A DNA stretch of 64,000 nt from Anaeramoeba ignava. Its lineage: Eukaryota > Metamonada > Anaeramoebidae. The translations under genes were made by a program, and so were the position numbers. The stretch covers positions 124,001 to 188,000 of the forward strand of contig JAPDFW010000100.1 in the NCBI GenBank assembly GCA_028826165.1. Direction: 5' to 3'. Below are positions 45,392 through 54,121 of the stretch, piece by piece; position 1 is the stretch's first letter; each line of letters begins with the position of its first letter. The notes below the pieces were generated by a model. The model was not told where the DNA came from. It searched no databases and worked only from the letters and a program-made list of their open reading frames with translations.

Positions 45392-45520
45392 TATTTTTCT
45401 TTTATTTATTTTGAATGAAAAAAATGAAAAAAATGAAAATGAAAATGAAAAAATTTTCTTTTTGATTCATTCAATAAATAATTTAAAAGATGAAAAAAAT
45501 CTCAAATGAAAGTTTTTTTT

Positions 45521-46120
45521 TCACATTAATAAACATTTTCCTTTTTTCTTTTTCATTTGATTTTGATTTTGATTTTGATTTTGATTTTGATTTTGATTTT
45601 GGATTTTTAAATTGAAAGATTCATAAAATAATTGATTAATATTTTCTCCAGTTTTAGCAGAAGTTTCAATAAATTTACAATTTATTTTCTTTGCTAATTC
45701 TTTTCCTTCTTTTGTTTTAATAACTCTTTTCATTGTTAAATCATTTTTATTTCCAATTAAAATTTTTGGATAATCTTCAACATTAAGAATATTTTTAATT
45801 CTTTTATAATGATAATTTAAAATTTGATTAAAACTATATTTATCAGTAATTGAATAAACTAAAAAGAAAATATTTGATTGTTTGCATAATTCTGGGAAAT
45901 AATCACCATATTCTTCTCGAGGTGTTGAATTAAAAATCAAAAAAGTTATTTTTTCATTATTGAAATTAAATATTTTGGAAAATTGTTCATCAATTAATGG
46001 AGAATATTCTTCATTAAATTTATTTTCGGTAAATTTTAATATTATTGATGATCTTCCAACTCCTCCACTTCCAAATAATCCAATTTTTACTTCATAATCA
46101 AATGATTTATTATTTTTCAT
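45521..46120 (-). CDS. Ras-like GTPase, array member 13, P-loop Lys replaced
   Basis: 199 aa, intact frame. G1 is GSGGVGRSS: the invariant P-loop Lys16 is Arg. Switch I is YSPLIDEQ (Leu at 35), and G3 is IFNSTPREEYGD, with Asn in place of Asp57. G4 NKND and G5 ETSAK are kept. A (Gln-Asn)n run precedes [11 protein letters not shown]. Three separate catalytic or binding motifs are changed in an otherwise well-preserved, full-length frame, so it is best called a pseudo-GTPase rather than a decayed gene. Confidence 0.9.
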   Translation of the reverse strand: MKNNKSFDYEVKIGLFGSGGVGRSSIILKFTENKFNEEYSPLIDEQFSKIFNFNNEKITFLIFNSTPREEYGDYFPELCKQSNIFFLVYSITDKYSFNQILNYHYKRIKNILNVEDYPKILIGNKNDLTMKRVIKTKEGKELAKKINCKFIETSAKTGENINQLFYESFNLKIQNQNQNQNQNQNQNQMKKKKGKCLLM

Positions 46121-46179
46121 TTTTTTTTATTAAATCAAAAATGAAAAAAATGAAAACTTTTTTTTTTGATAATTATAAA

Positions 46180-46821
46180 TTAAATCAAATAAATTGTTTT
46201 AAAATAAATTATTTTCACATTAATAAACATTTTCCTTTTTTCTTTTTCATTTGATTTTGATTTTGATTTTGATTTTGATTTTTGATTTTCTTTATTTTTT
46301 AATTCTTCAAATGCAAGAAGAGAAGATTCATAAAATAATTGATTAATATTTTCTCCAGTTTTAGCAGAAGTTTCAATATATTTACAATTTAAATTTCTTG
46401 CTAATTCTTTTCCTTGTTTAATTGAAATTTCTCTTTTCATTGTTAAATCACTTTTATTTCCAATTAAAATTTTTGGATAATCTTTTCTAATTTTTTTGAT
46501 TGAATAATTATGATAATTTAAAATTTCATCAAAACTATATTTATCAATAATTGAATAAATCAAAACAAAAACTTGTGAATATTCAACCCATCTTGGAAAT
46601 GGATCATAAATTTCTTGTGGATATGTTGTATCAAGTACTTTTAATAATATTTTTTTATCATTTAATTCAATTTCTTTTGTATATTCATCTTCAACATTTG
46701 GATCATATTCTTCAATAAACATATTATGTGTAAATTTTATTGTTATTGATGATTTCCCAACTCCTCCAGCTCCAAATATACCAATTCTTAAATCATAATC
46801 AAATGATTTATTATTTTCCAT
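46180..46821 (-). CDS. Ras-like GTPase, array member 14, CAAX box lost by slippage
   Basis: G1 GAGGVGKS, switch I YDPNVED (Asn at 35), G3 DTTYPQE, G4 NKSD, G5 ETSAK. In the C-terminal CAAAAT repeat one A is gained (about 46284), so the frame changes from Gln-Asn to Lys-Ser. It runs through the sibling CAAX codons out of frame and ends 11 residues later at 46180 as FKTIYLI. The normal CLLM codons and stop are still present out of frame (stop at 46215-46217). As written the protein has no prenylation site. Confidence 0.88.
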   Translation of the reverse strand: MENNKSFDYDLRIGIFGAGGVGKSSITIKFTHNMFIEEYDPNVEDEYTKEIELNDKKILLKVLDTTYPQEIYDPFPRWVEYSQVFVLIYSIIDKYSFDEILNYHNYSIKKIRKDYPKILIGNKSDLTMKREISIKQGKELARNLNCKYIETSAKTGENINQLFYESSLLAFEELKNKENQKSKSKSKSKSNEKEKRKMFINVKIIYFKTIYLI

Positions 46822-46991
46822 TTTTTTTTATTAATTTAAAAATGAAAAAAATGAAAACTTTTTTTTTTAAAATTTTTTTTTTGATAATTAAAAATCAAAA
46901 CAAATAAATTGATTAAAACAAATTGAGAATAAGAAGATTGTCTGTTTAAAATATCATTTTACTTTTTCAAAAGTTTTTAAAAAACTTATTA
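46822..46991. repeat. Single copy of the array spacer element
   Basis: This spacer holds one degenerate copy of the unit that is tandemly expanded at 50430-51090 and 52400-53410: the ACAAATAAATTG, GAATAAGAAGATTGTCTGTTTA and CATTTTACTTTTTC blocks. A second single copy, nearly the same, lies at 47610-47740. In each case it sits between the 5' end of one Ras-like gene and the 3' end of the next. Confidence 0.65.
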
Positions 46992-47573
46992 TCACATTAA
47001 TAAACATTTTCCTTTTTTCTTTTTGTTTTGATTTTCTTTATTTTTTAATTCTTGAATTGCAAGAAGAGAAGCTTCATAAAATAATTGATTAAGATTTTCA
47101 CCAGTTTTAGCAGAAGTTTCAATATATTTACAATTTAATTGTTTTGCTAATTCTTTTCCTTTTTTTGTTTTAACTTCTCTTTTTGTAAATAAATCACTTT
47201 TATTTCCAATTAAAATTTTTGGATAATCTTGAACATTAAGAATATTTTTAATTCTTTTATAATGATAATTTAAAATTTCACCAAAACTATATTTATCAAT
47301 AATTGAATAAACTAAAACAAAAACTTGTGAAAATTCAACCCATCTTGGAAATGGATCACAAAATTCTTCTGGATATGCTGTATCAAGTACTTTTAATAAT
47401 ATTTTTTTATCATTTAATTCAATTTCTTTTATATATTCATCTTCAATAGTTGGATCATATTCTTCAATAAAAATATTATGTGTAAATTTTATTGTTATTG
47501 TTGATTTCCCAACTCCTCCAGCTCCAAATATACCAATTCTTAATTCATAATCAAATGATTTATTATTTTCCAT
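46992..47573 (-). CDS. Ras-like GTPase, array member 15
   Basis: 193 aa. G1 GAGGVGKS, switch I YDPTIED (Thr35 kept), G3 DTAYPEEF (Tyr-Pro at 60-61), G4 NKSD, G5 ETSAK, tail [11 protein letters not shown]. Closely related to member 14 in its first 30 residues (ENNKSFDYELRIGIFGAGG), but with the intact CAAX frame. Pro at position 61 is shared with members 14 and 16, a sub-clade. Confidence 0.92.
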   Translation of the reverse strand: MENNKSFDYELRIGIFGAGGVGKSTITIKFTHNIFIEEYDPTIEDEYIKEIELNDKKILLKVLDTAYPEEFCDPFPRWVEFSQVFVLVYSIIDKYSFGEILNYHYKRIKNILNVQDYPKILIGNKSDLFTKREVKTKKGKELAKQLNCKYIETSAKTGENLNQLFYEASLLAIQELKNKENQNKKKKGKCLLM

Positions 47574-47741
47574 TTTTTTTTATTAATTTAAAAATGAAAA
47601 AAATGAAAACTTTTTTTTAAAATTTTTTTTTTGATAATTATAAATTAAATCAAATAAATTGTTTAAAACAAATTGAGGATAAGAAGATTATCTGTTTAAA
47701 ATATCATTTTACTTTTTCAAAAGTTTTTAAAAAACTTATTA

Positions 47742-48323
47742 TCACATTAATAAACATTTTCCTTTTTTCTTTTTGTTTTGATTTTTAAATTTATTTGGAT
47801 TTTTCTTCATTTCTTCAAATGCAAGAATAGAAGCTTCATAAAATAATTGATGAATATTTTCTCCAGTTTTAGCAGAAGTTTCAATATATTTACAATTTAA
47901 TTGTTTTGCTAATTCTTTTCCTTGTTTAGTTTTAACTTCTCTTTTTGTAAATAAATCACTTTTATTTCCAATTAAAATTTTTGGATAATCTTGAACATTA
48001 AGGAAATGAAGAATTTTTTCATGAATTTCAAGAATTTCTTGAAAACTAGATTTATCAATAATTGAATAAATCAAAACAAAAACTTGTGAATATTCAACCC
48101 ATCTTTGAAATGGATCATAAATATCACGAGGATATGCAGTATCAAGTATACTTGTGTATAATTTTTGATCATTTAATTCATTTAATCTTCTATATTCATC
48201 TTCAATACATGGATCTTGATATTCAATAAAATGATTAGTTATATATTTAACTGCTATTATTGATTTCCCAACATCTACCTTTCCAAACAATCCTATATTG
48301 AAATATAATCCTTCGTCATTCAT
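47742..48323 (-). CDS. Ras-like GTPase, array member 16
   Basis: 193 aa from the Met of MNDEGLYFNIGLFGKVDVG (48323). A longer in-frame start at 48398 lies in Phe-rich spacer and is unlikely. G1 GKVDVGKS (Val12 and Asp13, both glycines lost), switch I QDPCIED (Cys at 35), G3 DTAYPRD, G4 NKSD, G5 [15 protein letters not shown]. In human Ras, substitutions at 12 and 13 impair hydrolysis; the same expectation applies here only by analogy. Confidence 0.9.
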   Translation of the reverse strand: MNDEGLYFNIGLFGKVDVGKSIIAVKYITNHFIEYQDPCIEDEYRRLNELNDQKLYTSILDTAYPRDIYDPFQRWVEYSQVFVLIYSIIDKSSFQEILEIHEKILHFLNVQDYPKILIGNKSDLFTKREVKTKQGKELAKQLNCKYIETSAKTGENIHQLFYEASILAFEEMKKNPNKFKNQNKKKKGKCLLM

Positions 48324-48421
48324 TTTTGATTTCAAAAAAAGAAAAATGAAAAAAAATGAAAAAAATTTTTCTTTGATTTTTATTCTCAAAAATTTCAATC
48401 AAAATCCAAAAAAAAAAAAAA

Positions 48422-49027
48422 TTACATCAATAAACATTTTCCTTTTTTCTTATGATATTTATTTTGGTATTTATTTGGATTCTTTTCCAAATCTTGAATT
48501 GCAAGAATTATTGATTCATAAAATAATTGATGAACATTTTCTCCAGTTTTAGCAGAAGTTTCAATAAATTTACAATTTAATTTCTTTGCTAATTCTTTTC
48601 CTTGTTTACATGTGATTCGTCTTTTTGTAAATAAATCACTTTTATTTCCAATTAAAATTTTTGGATAATCTTTTTTATTTTCATTTTTTTCAAGAAGATA
48701 TCTTTTAATTAATTCATGAAAATAATTGATTTCTTTGAAACTAAATTTATTATCAACGGAATAAACCAAAACAAAAAAATCACTAAATTTCAAGCATCTT
48801 TTAATAATAATAGAATCCTCTTCACATCCTGCTGAATCAAGTATTTCGAATATTATTTTTTCATCATTTAATTCAATTTCTTTTCTGTAAGATTCTTCAA
48901 TAGTTGGATCGTATTCTTGAATAAATTTTCCTAATAAAAACCTAATTAAAATTGTTGATTTTCCAACTCCTCCACTTCCATAAAGAACAATTCTTAAGTG
49001 AGGATTGTTCTGTTTTTTATTATTCAT
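48422..49027 (-). CDS. Ras-like GTPase, array member 17
   Basis: 201 aa. G1 GSGGVGKS, switch I YDPTIEE (Thr35 kept), G3 DSAGCEED (Gly60 kept, Cys61), a two- to three-residue longer loop before G4 ([13 protein letters not shown]), G4 NKSD, G5 ETSAK, tail [11 protein letters not shown]. The linker between switch II and G4 is the least like its neighbours. One of seven members that keep Gly60. Confidence 0.92.
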   Translation of the reverse strand: MNNKKQNNPHLRIVLYGSGGVGKSTILIRFLLGKFIQEYDPTIEESYRKEIELNDEKIIFEILDSAGCEEDSIIIKRCLKFSDFFVLVYSVDNKFSFKEINYFHELIKRYLLEKNENKKDYPKILIGNKSDLFTKRRITCKQGKELAKKLNCKFIETSAKTGENVHQLFYESIILAIQDLEKNPNKYQNKYHKKKGKCLLM

Positions 49028-49087
49028 TTTTAAAAAAACAAATAAGAAGAAAAATGAAAAATCAATTCAAAAAAAAAAAATCAAAAA

Positions 49088-49687
49088 TCACATCAAAAAA
49101 CATTTCCCTTTCTTATTTTTCTTTTTCTTTTTCTTTTGATTTAGATTTTCTTCTTCTATTGTTTTCAATCTTTCAATTTCAAGAAGAATTGTTTCATAAA
49201 ATAATTGATTAATATTTTCTCCAGTTTTAGCAGAAGTTTCAATAAATTTACAATTTAATTTCTTTGCTAATTCTTTTCCTTCTTTAATTGAAACTTCTCT
49301 TTTCATTGTTAAATCACTTTTATTTCCAATTAAAATTTTTGGATAATCTTTATCTTCAATATCAAGAATTCTTTTAATTCTTTCATCAAAATATTTAATT
49401 TCTTCAAAACTTTCTTTATAAGTAATAGAATAAATCAAAACAAAAATATTTGTTTCACGAACATAATTTGGAAATGGATCATAATGTTCTTCTTGGAGTG
49501 CTGTATCAAGAATAATGAATTTTATTTTCTTATCATTTAAATCATTTTTTTTTATATAAATATCAGTAATAGTTGGATCATAATCTTCAACAAAAATATC
49601 CTTTAAAAATCTTATTGTTATTGTTGATTTTCCAATTCCTCCACTTCCAAATATTCCTATTTTTATTTCTATTTCTTTATTTTCCAT
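49088..49687 (-). CDS. Ras-like GTPase, array member 18
   Basis: 199 aa. G1 GSGGIGKS, switch I YDPTITD, G3 DTALQEEHYD: Gln61 is kept but Gly60 is Leu. G4 NKSD, G5 ETSAK, tail KKNKKGKCFLM. Members 18-21 share Gln61 with a substituted Gly60 and the ILLEIE(R/L)LK C-terminal helix, forming a recent sub-family. The Gly60 change should block the gamma-phosphate-driven switch II movement (family knowledge from Ras G60 mutants). Confidence 0.92.
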   Translation of the reverse strand: MENKEIEIKIGIFGSGGIGKSTITIRFLKDIFVEDYDPTITDIYIKKNDLNDKKIKFIILDTALQEEHYDPFPNYVRETNIFVLIYSITYKESFEEIKYFDERIKRILDIEDKDYPKILIGNKSDLTMKREVSIKEGKELAKKLNCKFIETSAKTGENINQLFYETILLEIERLKTIEEENLNQKKKKKKNKKGKCFLM

Positions 49688-49745
49688 TTTTGTTATTTAA
49701 AAAAATAAATAAGAAGAAAAATGAAAAAAATGAAAAAATCAAAAA

Positions 49746-50345
49746 TCACATCAAAAAACATTTTCCTTTCTTATTTTTCTTTTTCTTTTTCTTTTGATTT
49801 AGATTTTCTTCTTCTATTGTTTTCAATCTTTCAATTTCAAGAAGAATTGTTTCATAAAATAATTGATTAATATTTTCTCCAGTTTTAGCAGAAGTTTCAA
49901 TAAATTTACAATTTAATTTCTTTGCTAATTCTTTTCCTTGTTTAATTGAAACTTCTCTTTTCATTGTTAAATCACTTTTATTTCCAATTAAAATTTTTGG
50001 ATAATCTTTATCTTCAATATCAAGAATTCTTTTAATTCTTTCATTAAAATATTTAATATCTTCAAAACTTCTTTTATAAGTAATAGAATAAATCAAAACA
50101 AAAATATCTGTGTATTGCACATATCTTGGAAATGGATCATAATGTTCTTCTTGGGGTGCTGTATCAAGAATATAGAATAATATTTTCTTATTATTTAAAT
50201 CATTTTCTTTTTTATATTCATCTTCAATAGTTGGATCATAATCTTCAACAAAAATATCCTTTGAAAATCTTATTGCTATTGTTGATTTTCCAACTCCTCC
50301 ACTTCCAAATAATCCAACTTTTATTTTCATTTCTTTATTTTCCAT
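49746..50345 (-). CDS. Ras-like GTPase, array member 19
   Basis: 199 aa. G1 GSGGVGKS, switch I YDPTIED, G3 DTAPQEEHYD (Pro60, Gln61), G4 NKSD, G5 ETSAK, tail KKNKKGKCFLM. The second half is almost identical to member 18, including LKTIEEENLNQKKKKKK. The first half (residues 10-110) has many replacements. It is followed upstream by the seven-copy spacer repeat. Confidence 0.92.
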   Translation of the reverse strand: MENKEMKIKVGLFGSGGVGKSTIAIRFSKDIFVEDYDPTIEDEYKKENDLNNKKILFYILDTAPQEEHYDPFPRYVQYTDIFVLIYSITYKRSFEDIKYFNERIKRILDIEDKDYPKILIGNKSDLTMKREVSIKQGKELAKKLNCKFIETSAKTGENINQLFYETILLEIERLKTIEEENLNQKKKKKKNKKGKCFLM

Positions 50346-50429
50346 TTTTATTATTTAAAAACAAAAAAATGAAAAAAAATGAAAAAAATGAAAAAAATGA
50401 AAAAAATGAAAAAAAATGAAAAAAATGAA

Positions 50430-51090
50430 AATTTTTTTTTTGAATTAATAATAATTTGGAAATAAAATTAAATCAATTATTTAAAAAATGAGAAAATAAA
50501 GATTATTTGTTTAAAATTTAATTTTACTTTTTAAATTAATAATAATTTGGAAATAAAATTAAATCAATTATTTAAAAAATGAGAAAAATAAAGATTATTT
50601 GTTTAAAATTTAATTTTACTTTTTCTTGAATTAATAATAATTTGGAAATAAAATTAAATCAATTATTTAAAAAATGAGAAAATAAAGATTATTTGTTTAA
50701 AATTTGATTTTACTTTTTTTAAATTAATAATAATTTGGAAATAAAATTAAATCAATTATTTAAAAAATGAAAAATAAAGATTATTTGTTTAAAATTTAAT
50801 TTTACTTTTCTTGAATTAATAATAATTTGGAAATAAATCAAATCAATTATTTAAAAAATGAGAAAATAAAGATTATTTGTTTAAAATTTAATTTTACTTT
50901 TCTTAAATTAATAATAATTTAGAAATAAATTAAATCAATTATTTAAAAAATGAGAAAATAAAGATTATTTGTTTAAAATTTGATTTTACTTTTTTTAAAT
51001 TAATAATAATTTGGAAATAAATCAAATCAATTATTTAAAAAATGAAAAAATAAAGATTATTTGTTTAAAATTTGATTTTACTTTTTTTAA
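50430..51090. repeat. About 90-bp tandem repeat, seven copies, in the Ras-array spacer
   Basis: The landmark TTAATAATAATTTGGAAATAAA occurs seven times (near 50443, 50528, 50631, 50724, 50816, 50908, 50998). Each unit also carries AATCAATTATTTAAAAAATGA and AAAGATTATTTGTTTAAAAT and ends TTTTACTTTTT. Copies differ by single bases. The array fills the spacer between member 19 (5' side) and broken member 20 (3' side). No frame of note. Confidence 0.9.
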
Positions 51091-51102
51091 AAAAATCAAA
51101 AT

Positions 51103-51701
51103 TCACATTAATAAACATTTTCCTTTTTTCTTTTTCTTTTTCTTTTGATTTAGATTTTCTTCTTTTATTGTTTTCAATCTTTCAATTTCAAGAAGAATTG
51201 TTTCATAAAATATTTGATTAATATTTTCTCCATTTTTAGCAGAAGTTTCAATATATTTACAATTTAATTCTTTTGCTAATTTTTTTCCTTCTTTAATTGA
51301 AATTTCTCTTTTCATTGTTAAATCACTATTATTTCCAATTAAAACTTTTGGATAATCTTTATCTTCAATATTAAGAATTCTTTTAATTCTTTCATCAAAA
51401 TATTTAATATCTTCAAAGCTATGCTTATCAGTAATTGAATAAACTAAAACAAAAATATCTCTTCTTCTAATAGAACGTGAGAGTGTATCACCAAATTCTT
51501 CTTGATGAGATATATCAAAAATATTTAATTTTATTTTCTTATCATTTAAATTAATTTTATTTCTTTTTCATATTCTTCTTCAATAGTTGGATCATATTCT
51601 TCAATAAAAATATCTTGAATATATTTGATTACTATTCTTGATTTATAAGATCCATAACCTCCAACTATTCCAATTTTTATTTCCATTTCTTTATTTTCCA
51701 T
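51103..51701 (-). pseudogene. Ras-like GTPase, array member 20, degenerate
   Basis: Start MENKEMEIKIGIVGG at 51701. G1 is GGYGSYKSR (the Gly before Lys is Tyr and Ser17 is followed by Arg), G3 DISHQEEF, and G4 is NNSD (Lys replaced by Asn). A one-base loss near 51553-51557 (GAAATAAAATTAATTT) breaks the frame after EKEI. The following frame, INLNDKKIKLNIF, is intact to ETSAK and [10 protein letters not shown]. Motif loss in three places plus a frameshift marks a true pseudogene rather than a sequencing error. Confidence 0.88.
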
Positions 51702-51760
51702 TTTTATTATTTAAAAACAAATATTTAAAAAAAATGAAAAAAATGAAAAAATGAAAAAAA

Positions 51761-52330
51761 TCACATTAATAAACATTTTCCTTTTTTCTTTTTCTTTTGA
51801 TTTTGATTTTTTAATTCAATTTCAAGAAGAATTGTTTCATAAAATATTTGATTAATATTTTCTCCAGTTTTAGCAGAAGTTTCAATAAATTTACAATTTA
51901 ATTCTTTTGCTAATTCTTTTCCTTTTTCAATTGAAATTTCTCTTTTCATTGTTAAATCACTTTTATTTCCAATTAAAACTTTTGGATAATCTTTATCTTC
52001 AATATCAAGAATGTATTTAATTTCTTTATCAAAATTTTTAATAACTTCAAAGCTATGCTTATCAGTAATAGAATAAATCAAAACAAAAATATTTGTTTGA
52101 CGAACATAATTTGGAAATGGATCATAACTGCTGTCTTGAGATGCTGTATCAAGAATATTGAATTTTATTTTCTTATTATTTAAATCATTTTTTTTTATAT
52201 AAATATCATCAATAGTTGGATCATAATCTTCAATAAAAATATTCTTTAAAAATCTAGTTGTTATTGTTGATTTACCAACTCCTCCAACTCCAAATAATCC
52301 AATTTTTATTTCTATTTCTTTATTTTCCAT
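51761..52330 (-). CDS. Ras-like GTPase, array member 21
   Basis: 189 aa. G1 GVGGVGKS, switch I YDPTIDD, G3 DTASQDSS (Ser60, Gln61, then Asp-Ser instead of Glu-Glu), G4 NKSD, G5 ETSAK, a short tail [10 protein letters not shown]. Clusters with members 18-20. Intact frame directly to the right of the degenerate member 20, which shares its KHSF and DKDYPKVLIGN segments. Confidence 0.92.
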   Translation of the reverse strand: MENKEIEIKIGLFGVGGVGKSTITTRFLKNIFIEDYDPTIDDIYIKKNDLNNKKIKFNILDTASQDSSYDPFPNYVRQTNIFVLIYSITDKHSFEVIKNFDKEIKYILDIEDKDYPKVLIGNKSDLTMKREISIEKGKELAKELNCKFIETSAKTGENINQIFYETILLEIELKNQNQKKKKKGKCLLM

Positions 52331-52399
52331 TTTTATTATTTAAAAACAAAAAAATGAAAAAAATGAAAAAAATGAAAAAAAATGAAAAAAATGAAAATT

Positions 52400-53410
52400 T
52401 TTTTGAATTAATAATAATTTGGAAATAAAATCAAATCAATTATTTAAAAAATGAAAAAATAAAGATTATTTGTTTAAAATTTTATTTTACTTTTCTTAAA
52501 TTAATAATAATTTGGAAATAAATCAAATCAATTATTTAAAAAATGAAAAAATAAAGATTATTTGTTTAAAATTTTATTTTACTTTTCTTGAATTAATAAT
52601 AATTTGGAAATAAATTAAATCAATTATTTAAAAAATGAAAAAAAGATTATTTGTTTAAAATTTAATTTTAATTTTTTTGAATTAATAATAATTTAGAAAT
52701 AAATTAAATCAATTATTTAAAAAATGAGAAAATAAAGATTATTTGTTTAAAATTTTATTTTAATTTTTTTGAATTAATAATAATTTGGAAATAAAATCAA
52801 ATCAATTATTTAAAAAATGAGAAAATAAAGATTATTTGTTTAAAATTTTATTTTACTTTTCTTGAATTAATAATAATTTGGAAATAAAATTAAATCAATT
52901 ATTTAAAAAATGAGAAAATAAAGATTATTTGTTTAAAATTTTATTTTACTTTTCTTGAATTAATAATAATTTAGAAATAAATTAAATCAATTATTTAAAA
53001 AATGAGAAAATAAAGATTATTTGTTTAAAATTTTATTTTAATTTTTTTGAATTAATAATAATTTGGAAATAAAATCAAATCAATTATTTAAAAAATGAGA
53101 AAATAAAAATTATTTGTTTAAAATTTAATTTTAATTTTTTTGAATTAATAATAATTTGGAAATAAAATCAAATCAATTATTTAAAAAATGAGAAAATAAG
53201 GATTATTTGTTTAAAATTTAATTTTAATTTTTTTGAATTAATAATAATTTAGAAATAAATTAAATCAATTATTTAAAAAATGAAAAATAAAGATTATTTG
53301 TTTAAAATTTTATTTTACTTTTCTTGAATTAATAATAATTTGGAAATAAAATAAATCAATTATTTAAAAAATGAAAAATAAAGATTATTTGTTTAAAATT
53401 TTATTTTACT
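52400..53410. repeat. About 92-bp tandem repeat, eleven copies, in the Ras-array spacer
   Basis: The same unit as at 50430-51090, here 11 copies (landmark near 52404, 52500, 52589, 52680, 52770, 52865, 52958, 53049, 53142, 53235, 53327). The last unit runs straight into the 3' end of member 22, just as the seven-copy array runs into member 20. The unit end next to the stop codons (TTTTACTTTTTTTAAAAAAA) is therefore probably the original 3' flank of a Ras-like gene. Confidence 0.9.
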
Positions 53411-53430
53411 TTTTTTAAAAAAATCAAAAT

Positions 53431-54027
53431 TCACATTAATAAACATTTTCCTTTTTTCTTTTTCTTTTGATTTTGATTATTTTGATTTTCTTTTTGATTT
53501 TCTATTGTTTTCAATCTTTCAATTTCAAGAAGAATTGTTTCATAAAATATTTGATTAATATTTTCTCCAGTTTTAGCAGAAGTTTCAATAAATTTACAAT
53601 TTAATTCTTTTGCTAATTTTTTTCCTTTTTCAATTGAAACTTCTCTTTTTGTAAATAAATCACTTTTATTTCCAATTAAAACTTTTGGATAATTTTCACA
53701 ATCAAAAAATCTCTGAATTTTGTCATGAAAAAATTGAACTTCTTTCAAACTAAGTTTTCTAGTAATTGAATAAACTAAAACAAAAATATTTGATTCTTTG
53801 ATCCAATTTTCAATAATTAGAGAATATTCTTCATTTCCTGCAGTATCAATAATTGAAAAATTAATTTGTTCATCATTTAAAGTTATTCTTTTTCGAAAAA
53901 AATCTTCAATAGTTGGATCATATTCTGGAAGAAATCTTTCATCAATAAATTTTGTTACTATTGATGATTTTCCAACTCCTCCAGCTCCAAAAATACACAC
54001 TTTCACTTTTAATTCTTTATCATCCAT
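53431..54027 (-). CDS. Ras-like GTPase, array member 22
   Basis: 198 aa. G1 GAGGVGKS, switch I YDPTIED (Thr35 kept), G3 DTAGNEEYSL: the nearest to canonical after member 3, with only Gln61 changed to Asn. G4 NKSD, G5 ETSAK, a Gln/Asn linker, [11 protein letters not shown]. Flanked on its 3' side by the 11-copy spacer repeat. A good candidate for a working GTP/GDP switch with slow hydrolysis. Confidence 0.92.
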   Translation of the reverse strand: MDDKELKVKVCIFGAGGVGKSSIVTKFIDERFLPEYDPTIEDFFRKRITLNDEQINFSIIDTAGNEEYSLIIENWIKESNIFVLVYSITRKLSLKEVQFFHDKIQRFFDCENYPKVLIGNKSDLFTKREVSIEKGKKLAKELNCKFIETSAKTGENINQIFYETILLEIERLKTIENQKENQNNQNQKKKKKGKCLLM

Positions 54028-54121
54028 TTTGATATTTTGATATTTTTTAAAAAGGAGAATAAAAAAATGAAAATGATTTTTTTTTTGAAAAATTTTTTAT
54101 TTTAGAAATTTGAAAAGAATT

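Noticed and set aside
50430-53410. CRISPR-like regular repeats
   Set aside because: Units are tandem and contiguous with no unique spacers, in a eukaryotic intron-bearing context; they are minisatellite expansions of a gene spacer.
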